Assembly: GCF_024713975.1 (NCBI RefSeq)
Contig: NC_091095.1
Span: 1,628,001-1,692,000 of the forward strand
DNA: 64,000 nt
From: Paralichthys olivaceus
Lineage: Eukaryota > Chordata > Actinopteri > Pleuronectiformes > Paralichthyidae
Direction: 5' to 3'
The notes beneath the pieces were generated by a model. The model did no database searches. It was not told the origin of the DNA and saw only the letters and a program-made list of their open reading frames with translations. Positions 48,947-60,000 of this stretch are shown here, piece by piece (position 1 is the stretch's first letter; the number at the start of each line of letters is the position of its first letter). The position numbers and the translations under genes were made by a program.

Positions 48947-51900
48947 CGAGAGAGAAGCCCCCTGGACAGGAGACAAATTAACCACTTCCCACAGAGCAAT
49001 TCACCAGGGAGCAGGGGACAGTAAACGGCAAGTGATCAATATTGCCTTCTTCAGGGAAGCCCACACAATATGAGCCCCACATGTAGATACAACACAGGAG
49101 CATGTTCACACAAACATGTTTCCAGGGGACGGTACATCAATCCCCTTCATTCACAGCGTTTAAGGTTCGACTGAGGACGGTTTCTAACGTTTCTCTGTGA
49201 CAAGGGGGGGGGGGGTGGTCTTTGTGGTCGCCAAGCTCTTGTCAGACAAGGGGCTTTCTTCTTCTTCCCCCTCCTCTTTAACTGTGAAGCTACAATGACA
49301 GGAGACAAACTAGCTATTTCCCCCAGAGCAACTCACCAGGGACAGCAGAAAATGAACTGCCCCAGATCAATACTGTACTCTCTCTCACAGTCACTCTGCC
49401 CTCCTCCACAGACACAGTGTGGCCCACAGAGAAGAAGAAGAGGAGGAGGAGGACACTTACAGTTTTTATTTGATTTCACATGTGGAAATAAGAATGACGG
49501 AATATATCTGAATGCAAAACCTTGCATATGTTGCATATGAAACTTTTTAACCTCAAAACGGCAGCTGGATTAAAGTGACTTCGATGTTTCAGTGACTGTG
49601 GATATGGTGAATGTTTCCTCTTTTATTCCCACTCCTCACCACGAACGTCTGCTCTATGTCACTCTGGTGAGTGGGTTCGATCTCCTGTGTGGAACTGACT
49701 GAGAGTCACAGCTTCAACTGTCAGAATCAGGTCCAGCAAGTTGAAGAGTGAAGCTGAACTGTAGATCCGTTAAAAAGACGTAGCAGTATGTTTTTTAAGG
49801 AAACTTAAAATTTGAACATTTGAACATTTTCTGTCTTCATAGTTATGAAACCCAAAATACCTGATTTAGATGATTGGGAAGTTTTATTTAAAAAAAAAAA
49901 AGTTTTCGAGTTCTGTTCTGGAAATCCATTGATTACATATAAGCAAAGAGGGATGGATGTACTGATCACTATATCACTATGCATTATACATGGAGGTTTA
50001 AATTAGTCTAAGTCAGTGGGAATAAAACATGAGAAACAGATCCTGCAAAATGACGTGAATACATTAGTTCAAACTGCATTTACGTTGTACGCTCCTTGAT
50101 CATAGTCTTCCAGAAAATGTCACAGTGGTTTGAGACTCCGACACATCTCTGGAAAGATGATTATCTGCACACGCTAACCAAACTTCAGTTTAAATGTTGT
50201 GTTCAAGTGACAGGTTGTTGCCACATAGTGAACCGACGTTGAGGTTGTGTTTCACCTGTTGCTCAGGTTGCTGTGCCAGCAGCGAACATGTGCAGAGCCC
50301 CCTCTGCAGCTCACTGGCAGGAATGCAGCAGGATCTGCTGGTTCATATGCATGTATGTGCACATGTATGTATGTGTATGTGTGTGTGTGTGTGTGTGTGT
50401 CTGCCTATCCTGGCTGTACACCCTGACCCTCTCTCAGGTGAGTATTAATAGTACTGATCTCAATTCTGGGTTTTCATGCCAAGTCTCTGCTGGTCCAAGG
50501 AGACATAATGGAATCCAGACTCTCTATGACCGATCAGTCTCATGTCGGCCAACGTGGGATCACAGTCAAACCTGCAATGCTGTCAACAGACTCTCCAACC
50601 ACTGCTGCTAACAAACCAATTAAATTAGGAACAGACCAACTAACCATCAAGACATCGAATTATTAAATTCACAGATCTTCTAATTTTAAGAAGATTATAA
50701 GGGGATGTTTTCGTCTCTTTGAAGAAAGAGGTGTTTGCTTCGAATCATTTCCACACGTGCTGAATTGACTCAAAATCCCAATGGCCAAACTTAATGTCAC
50801 AATGCAGCATGGTGAAACGTTTGGTTTCAGTTTATGCGATCAGAATGCAGAGTCAAAGTGTTGAGCCTCAATTACAGCACCAAAGACGACCAACAAATCC
50901 TCCCTCATTGTTTTGGCCTGTGCAGTGAAGGTTATTAATATCACAACCGCAGCTCAGAGCACGAGCTCTCCCTCTATCTCCGCTAACTCCCCTTTGCCCT
51001 CCACCACAGCCCTGCTGGCATCGACCACAACCATAGCTTCCAGCGTTGGAGGTGCCATATACTGGAATGGTTACACCTCATCGCCGCTGATGCCAAGTCA
51101 TAGACTGTCACATCATGAGCCACAGTGCTGCTGTAAATCATAGGAGCATATTTCACTGAGAGCAAAGGAGGAAGTAGGAAGGGAGCCACCTGATGCTGCA
51201 ATCTCAGTGTGTGAGACTGATGCACAAAGTCACAGAGAAGAGCAACACACCTCCTCCAACCACACACAGAGTTGAGGACTCAATTACTCTGCTTCTGTTC
51301 AGAGCAAATCTCACTAATTAAATAGGTTAAGCATTAATTATTCAACCAGAGAGAGAGGGAGAGAGACCATTGACAAAGGGAGAGGGTACTGAAGGAGCAT
51401 GGGAGGAGAATGATGGAACGGGGTGCAGCGTTCTTCTCTGGCTATAAAACAATCCCCACCCAGCGCAGCTAATCAATACAGCCCTGCTGGAATTAGCAGT
51501 TATCTTAAAACCCTTTAACAACAGCGTGCTGACTGACAAACAATCATCCATTATTAAACACCAAACACAGCCGAGGCCGAGCGGAACAGGAGGGGAGCAG
51601 GGAGGGATCCATGAAAACACAGAGGAGTATGGGAGGTGTGATAATGGGAGGAGGGGGAGGAGGGGGGGAGGATGAATTGAGGGGGAGTTAAGTGAGATTG
51701 AGAAAGACGAAGAAACTGATGACTGATACAGAGAAAGGACAGATGAAGGCTTAATTATTAATGAACAATAATTCATTATTATTATAATAAAGTTGTGTCA
51801 TATTCTTTACAGTATAAATGTATATTGTGCTTCAAGTCATTTTTCTTATCATCCACTTTGTTTGGAGGTAAAACTCAAAGAATGTGGGTAATAATCCTTC

Positions 51901-54465
51901 ATTGCTCAGGAAGTGTATGGAAACAATACTCAGAACGTAATGATCGTCCGAATTATAGACATATAAAGATAAACGATGTCTCCAACTCTTTCAACTTCCC
52001 ATCTCGAAATGAAGCCAAAATATCCTGGACACAAACACTGCCATCTTGAATTGATGACAGCATTTAGAGCCAGAGTCTGTGCGGTAATGATCAGGGAGGG
52101 TCAGTCCATAAAACTCAATAGACAGTCTGCATCAGTTTTCTTTTTCAAGATAATTGCAGAAAACTTGTACGGTGATTTGATTTACAGAGATTAACGAAGC
52201 CGAAATGTGGCTGCTTCAACAAACTAGTGCTGCCAGAAATAATCCTGAATGAAGTTTATTTGTGACTTTATCTTTAAAAGGAAAAGTTATATGTTGCTGC
52301 AAACAAAAATAAAACCAACATTGTAACAAGAGGAAGAGAGAAGCATATAGTTGACAGGGCCGCTCTATAATTCAGTTTACACCTGTCCATCATGTCTCTG
52401 CTGAAGAATCCGTCCCACATTTGCTCCCGACCCAGACAACATTATTTTTAATGACCGAATTTGGGAAACACCTGTAGGGAGGTTATGGTGGGCTTAGGGA
52501 GCCTACCCTCTGACCGCAAGCAGGGAGGTCAGGGGTGTCAGGGGAAAGTTGAGCCACTGAGCTTAGAAGTTCAGATGCCAATTGTGGCAGGAGACGCTCA
52601 GTCAAATACCTGCGGGGCCCGAGGGGTTGGAAAAAACGTAACTTTCCCCATGGGAGAAACAAAGAGGTCAAGTGGTGACCGAGAGAGGAAAGGAGGAACT
52701 TAGATGGATGGCAAAGGGGTAATAGGGACCGGTGGGGGAGATAGTAGGGGGTCATTGAATAACTCAACAAGACTGAAATAGACTTGGGGGCGGGGGGTTC
52801 GGGTGTCCAGGCCAGTATGACTGAAATGGAAAGTTGAAAAAAAACAAACCATACAGAAGATGAGGGTTCGGGTGAAGCGTGATTTGGACGGAGAGCCGGT
52901 GGGAAAGGTAGAAGTTTTGTAAAACAGAGATGGAGACATGAACGCAAGACTGAGATTAAAAAAACTATATACACAAGAGCTTACGATCATAAAACCTGCT
53001 CTAGAAGAGATGATCAGTTCACATGACCACACAAAATTCACTCATTTTACAGGAATATGGGTCCTGGCCTCTACTTGGCTCCACTAACCAACCAAGACTT
53101 GCAGCCAAGCCATCAATTAGGAGAATGGGGCTAATTCCTCTGGACAGGGAGGAAGTAGAGAAATAGTGTTAGGGTGTGGGTGAGCAATTACAGAATGTGA
53201 CTGCAGATATAAGACCAGGAAGAGGGAGAGTGTAGAGAGAAAATGATGCAAAGCACTGAGGACACAGGAGAGCATCACTCATAACGAGACAAGAGTGGAA
53301 ACTCATTTTAAAGGTTCAGTGTGTAAGATTTAGGTAAAAGGGAACTATCAGGAGAAATCTAATGTAGAATAATCCTCATGATGTTTTCACTAGTTCGTTT
53401 CATCTAAATTGTATGAATTATAATTTTCTTTACCCCAGAAAAGACCCTTTATATTTAAATACTTTATATTTACATGGAGGGGACCCTCTCTATGGAGGCC
53501 GCCATGTTTTTTTTTACCTACCACAGTTTCGTTTGTCATGTTTGGAAGGAGAGGGTGAGGTGAGGGGTGTTCAGCTGCAACATGCAACGTCAACACTAGA
53601 TATCACAAAATTCTACACACTGCACCTTTAACTGCAAAAATGTTTGGAAATAAAAGAAATGTATTTGCTGTAACCAATAAAATATGATGTGATAAAGAAT
53701 GAAGCTGAGATATCGTTCATTTGGAGAGTCACAGTGGTCAAATGTATGAGTAGTGCAGTTAGGAATTTAAAAATATACAAAAAGACAAAGATTGCCGCAT
53801 TAAAGGTTCCTGCACAAACCAGAGTGCACGTCCGTCACACACACAGATATCAGTCCTCTTAATTATGTCCTGCAGAAACCAACGTATTACTGCTTCTCAT
53901 AGGTTCTTTACCACCTCAACTTTCAAACAGTCATGTAAGTGTAGTGAATAAACATGTAGCTTCAAATCTATGACACCACCATGTTGTATTTCTTTCAACA
54001 CACATCAACAAAGTCGTGCGTTAGGATTTTGCATGTGTCTGACCACGACAACAAATAATTAACTGCTGCTCAACAACATTGTTAAGAATTAGTCTTGTGA
54101 TGCCACTTCAGATAAATCATAACATCTTAGAAAACTGAGGATTTGAATGAAACTTGTCGGGACACCAAGAACTGGAATTGGCTTGTTTTCATAGATGAAT
54201 TCTCATTTGGATCTTTCGGGTCAATATAGATTAACAACACGGTTATGTTGTATAATTCAAATGTACAGTACAATTAATAAACTTCAGACAAATCCAACAA
54301 GACCCTGAAGTCCTGAGGTCATAAACCATTCCCCATGTCAACGGCCATGTCCAGTGCCCAGATAAAACTGCTCCGTCCATAATGACCAACCAGTGACCAC
54401 CCCCATTTCCCCCCCGTCACACAATCCCTGCTCCACCATGTGTCCGTGCCCGTGTGTGTGTGTGC

Positions 54466-54512
<47 letters not shown>

Positions 54513-56688
54513 GGGGGGGGGACATAATTAACATGCCAAGCACTCCTCAGACTCTTTGCTCGTCTTCCCCCGTAAACGGCAAAACCCCCGATGATTATTA
54601 TGGTAACACATGAGTGTGTGCAGACATGTGGAGGAGGGCTGGGGGGGGATAGTGTTACTGTCATAGGGTCGGGGGTATACAGCAGGTTGAGGGGCTGGGC
54701 AGATATACCAGTCTGCTCTCCAGCTGACAAAAGGTGAAGATTTATGGAGGACTGACCAACAGCCCGTGACTTTCCCCTCCCTGTTACCAGAACAGACGCA
54801 CTTTATGTAACACAAGACCAGAACCACAGACACAGACACACACTGAACTTTCAGAAACGGCTCAGGACTCGTGATTGTGTTGCATTACTGTTACATTTTG
54901 CAGATTTATAACTTTGGACACATGTTTTTAAACTGTAATAATAAAACAATGCAGCGTTTTAGTTTTTGCAGATTTTCTTCAAATCACATTTTTTCTACCT
55001 TTCATGCAGCTGTTGGTTTACAATAATTTGTTTTTTATAAAAAACAGATGACTTATTGTGAAATGTTCTATTATTGTTAGAACAAAATCATTTTTCATCC
55101 CAAGCTTTTTGTTTGTTTGTCAGGAAGATTACACAGAAAGAACTGAGTGGATTTACATGAAACTTGGTGGAAGAATGAGACGTGGATCAGGACAGCACTA
55201 TTATAATTATATTAATTATGTTTTTGGTTTTTTTACATTTTCACTGATTTCCCCAGGTAATTATTCATCGATCTTGATGAAGAAATGTTTTGCACTTTGA
55301 TGTGGTTTGATTGAATTTAAGAGGACATGTTATTATAATACTCACTATCTCCCCCAACCTAGTCCACAAAGTACATGTAGCTCCAGCCAACTGCTGCAGA
55401 ATCACCACGACTGTAAAGTCTAACTTACAGGACTCCGTAAAGGGTTTTGGATTTAAAACGGATGCAGAAAAAAACCATTTGGCTCACTACTATAAAAATA
55501 CTGGCGTTATTGTCAGGATTCCCACTCCTGTGGTTAAAGATGGCACCACCCCGACCCGAGCCAAGCCGTTTACCAATACATGACTCCTGCATTGCCTGCC
55601 ATGTGTTCTCAAATAATTAGTAGGGGCTCTGCCGGCGTCCTGTTAGGTTTCTGATTTATTCAGACAGCCTGGCACATGGGCCGCTCCTCTGGATACCAAG
55701 AAAACATTTACCTCCTTAACTGGGAAAGGAGTCACAGTCATCTCAGGCTAACATTTCAGGACTCAATAGTATTGATTACACATTTCAACACATGCCGCTC
55801 ATTCCCCCTGAGTAGATGCATCCCCCCCCCCAACACACACACACACACACACAAACACCCACACACACGCTCATCTGAAGAGTTCAGTAAAAAACACACT
55901 GATGAAGTGATTTGAACCAAAGACTGGAGGCTGCAGAGCATGGCATAAAGTTGATATCTCTTAAACATAGTATCTTAAACCTGTTGAGCAATTTGAAACT
56001 TATTGAACCTAATTTATTGGTCATCTGACCTGGTTAAGTGAAACAGAGAAGTGTTGACTTCTCTCCATGTGTCCTCAGGAAACCCAGAGATGTCCATCTG
56101 CATGTTCGTCTCAAATGAGTAAGAACTTTAATTATGGCCAGTTGACAGTTTGATGAGAGCTTGAGAAAAGGGGAGGACTCTTACAACACAGGTGGGGAGG
56201 AGTTACACATGCGGACATGCGGTCGCTACAGGGATCTGTTCACTGGCATGGCACGGCTCCCGGGGTTCTGAGGTTAATCAAAATGCCAAATGTTACCGTG
56301 CACCATGGCAGAGAGCTATAATGAGCACGCCCTGCACAAGACACCATCTTACACAAGAAACTGTATCATTCATGCAACCGAATACACATACTGTTTATAT
56401 ATAGTCACATTGATTAATGCACGCTGCAGGTTCAAGCTGCGTTTTTGCTCTTAATGCTGAAACAGACACGAAAAAACGAATTTCTTTATTCTGCACCTCC
56501 TTCTCTGTTTTTACCTAAAATCGTTACAACAAGTGCAGGTGAAGGATTTGTTTGCGTGTGTGTTTGAGAGATGGTGACAGATGTAAATAGGACAGAAGAG
56601 AGAAAGCCACAGACAGACAGACAAGACAAGACAAGAGGTCCACCTGTTTGACACAGAGAGCATGAGAAAGTGCAGAGGAATGAGCAGA

Positions 56689-56747
<59 letters not shown>

Positions 56748-57019
56748 GTCAATAGGTTAAGGTCCTCATGGTGCAAATGTGTGTGTCGTCCAACTGATAA
56801 TACTATGGGAACACTGGGGAATGGCATGTAAGGAACGGTATGTAGAAAAGCAGCTGATGGTAGAATCACACACACGCACACACACACACACACTATGAAA
56901 ATCATTTGACCAATAAAAAGTTCTGAGAAAAATGTGCATATAAACATATGATACAGAGAGAGGAGTCCAGTGTGCACATAGCAACAATCACTGTGCTCTG
57001 AGCTGAACTAACAAACAAA

Positions 57020-57073
<54 letters not shown>

Positions 57074-60000
57074 GTGGGAGCGTGAGTCAGTCAGAGCAGG
57101 AGAGCACAGGACAAGTGGCCACAAGTGCGAAGCAAAAGTGGGAGAAACTGGAGCAAGTGTGAACCAGAGAGTGATGCAAATAAACAAACAAAAATAAACA
57201 AACGTGTGTTGAGCCAAGCTGGATTTAGAAAAGGACAAACAGGGAGCTGCACTGCAGCTGCACATGTTGTAATGCATGAAAAATGCAATGGCTACAATAT
57301 TTACTCATTAGGTTTCCACATCCTGAAGCTCTGAAAGACAAAGTAATTCATGGACCACAAGACTCCTGCTGCTCGACAGGCTCCTCCCCTCTCCTGAACG
57401 TCCCCCACATCTTCCTGTTGTTGTGAACGAGTCTGAACCGAACAATCTGCTGCTGCTGCTGCTTCAGATGAGAAAGAAACTAGGAAAATGTCCCAGACCT
57501 CATTTTCTGAATATTTTGATGTCTGAAACCAGACAGGATTAAACCTGGGGCCATGATTTGTTCATTTCTTGGAGCCTTTAAAGAAGCTGCAATAAATTTA
57601 CTTAAAATGTGCAAATTAGCATTTCAGTAAACTGCAACCATCCAATAGTAGACGACGTACCGATAGAAAAAACAACCATAGGATCCTAAAGAGACGAGTC
57701 AACAGGTGATTTGCTGCTGTGTGGTAATATGCCAAAAGATAAATTCTCTCAGTTCAGTCATGATCAGTAATTTGATCGGGAAGAAAATACTTCATGAGGA
57801 ATTATTTTCACATCTATGAAAATGTATCTGCGGTGAACCCAGTGTTTGTCTGTACATACAGTGTGTGCATGCACATCACTGGAGAAAGTGGAACATGTCA
57901 GCGGGAGCGGGACCTCGATGCAGAGCAGCACATGATTTATGGGTGAAATAAATGGGATCACTTCAGGAGAGGTAACAGGATCCCTGAACGAGGAGGAGGA
58001 GGAGGAGGAGAAGGAGGAGAAGGAGGAGGAGAAGGAGGAGGAGGAGGAGGAGGAGGGGATTCTTTTGTGGTAGTAATGGGCTCCGTGGTGTCAGAGGGTG
58101 GATGAGGGCACTGTGTTGGTAAGATGATGCTGAGAGAGCAAAGGTGGCAGTGCCACCATCACAGAGCCTCTCCCACTATAACACAAACAAGTCAGCAATC
58201 TGACCCACAGTGTGTGTGTCCGTACACGAGTCAGTGTCTCCGAACATTTTCTCAAACTTTCCCCACCACTCCCCCTTGTAAAATGTATAAAATAAATGCA
58301 GCATTAAAATATCACGAGACAGCTACAGAGGGAAGAAGGACTGAGTGAGGGTGGAGGAGAGGTGGTGAGGGAGGAAAGGAAGCAGAGCGAGATAGAGACC
58401 TAAAACGCTCCGGAAGCCTGTCACATGGGGCCTGAAGCCGCTCGGCTCAGCAATCCTCCCCTCTGTTCTGTCCGTTCCTGACATTTATCTGTTTTATTAG
58501 ATTATCTGGGCTACATGGCTGTCTCCGGGCGCGTGCAAGCACACACACACACATAGATATATACATACACACACTGCTCTTGATTCATTACAGCTTTAAC
58601 TGCTTACTTAGGTTTATGCCCTCTTTAAATTAAACCACATATAACCAAGCACCTCGGAAAACGCTCACCCCCCTGACGTGAGGAGGGGAGGCTGGAGCTG
58701 GTCGTTGAGGAGGAAATTAAGAAACATTGTTTGCTAGTGTATTATCATGCATGTGTTAGTGGTCATAAGGTTGGTTTTAACGGGCTCATCTATAGGGACT
58801 CTGCTTCCCATCATTAGTAATTCAATTTGCTCTTTATTAGCAGCTCTTATCAGGGGCACAGACGGCTACGACCAGCTCTCCACACTCCATCTTCCTCCGC
58901 GCTCACCTCTGCTCCACCTCTCCCGTGTCTCCGATTCTGAATCCACATCTTTAATTAGAGCTGCATGTGTTCTACGGCAGGTTTGTTCACATGACATTAA
59001 AAAAACCGGTGGAGTGATGATGAAGGCGAAGTTAAAGCACCAGAAAAAGAGAAGCAGACTGATAGACACAGAGCCATGGGAAGAAATAAAGCCTAATGTT
59101 AATAGTGATGGCTTTTCTAATGTCTTCTGACTCCATTGAGTATGGGAGATTACACCGAGATGGGCATGAGGCGTGTAGGGTACACGCAGAATGACCAGAG
59201 AGTTGGAGGGGCAAGTGGAGTGAGGGAGGGGCAGAGAGAGGAAGAGAGCGAGGGGGGGGCTGTAAAAACAATGATTGCTTTCCATCAGGTTCGGCCTATA
59301 TTCTACAGTTCGTTAAAACAATCCAATTTGCAAAAGGATAATTATGCATTAGCTCCTTTTTATCTACTGGAGGGAGAGCGGTGCACAGGCTTGATAGCGG
59401 TGTCGCTGCCTGCCTCCACCTCTGCAAATTACCCGCTATCGGCACTTGTTCGCCATCACGGCTGAATTGGGCAATCAATTAACCCCCCTCCTCTTCCTCT
59501 TATAGCCGTGTACGCCTCTCCTGTGACAGCCAGTAACACAAAGCCCCGACAAGCAAGACATGGGTGTGAGCTGCTGCCCTCCACTGGACACAGCTGGAGC
59601 AGCTACAGCAGAGGGGCCAATTACTTGAGACGCTTTGTCCAAAAAAGTAAATTACACTCAAACATGTCAGTGAAATAAATCTCTAAATATTTTTGAGAGA
59701 GCTTCTGTTTCACTGTAAACTAATTGGTTGGCAGTTCGTGGATTTAATTAGTCTGCGCCGGCAAACTGCGAATAATTCCGTTTTTAAAAACAGGATGATT
59801 CTAAATGACGACACTCTTGTGGTACTGTGTGTGTTTGTGCTCCTTACTTGTCCTTGATGAGGTGAGAGAGAGTCGCCTCAACTTGTGTCTACCAAAAGAC
59901 ACCAGCTCCCTGGAGGGCGTCCTCCTAACTCCTGTGGGAGTCCTGGTCCAGGTGTGTGTTCGGCCCCGTGGGGAGAACTTTACTGCTGACGGGCTGCTTC

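Larger units (their letters stand above)
36067..59847 (-). other. zc3h3: zc3h3 intron 3 (23.8 kb)
   Basis: The largest intron. I see no internal protein-coding gene on either strand; ORFs here are short or microsatellite readings. It holds family A repeats (40215-40500, 41985-42120 inverted, 45955-46145, 55105-55300), family B (36835-37165), family F (44520-44770, 45060-45190, 48465-48560, 51985-52115), a tRNA-type SINE (47262-47462), a LINE tail (47893-47970), a TTAA MITE (53308-53631), many CA/TG tracts and homopolymers, and several repeat-poor patches that could be enhancers (37690-37800, 43915-44135, 51425-51570, 58440-58520, 58780-58960, 59690-59785). Confidence 0.75.

Noticed and set aside
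51342..51776. 144-codon minus-strand ORF in intron 3
   Set aside because: Ser/Pro-rich translation of GGA-type repeats with no recognisable family.
52483..52974. 163-codon minus-strand ORF in intron 3
   Set aside because: No domain, Ser/Leu/Pro-rich low-complexity content, no splice signals that fit, and it lies on the same strand inside a zc3h3 intron.
56486..56977. 163-codon minus-strand ORF
   Set aside because: Dominated by Thr-His and Cys-Val readings of two microsatellites.
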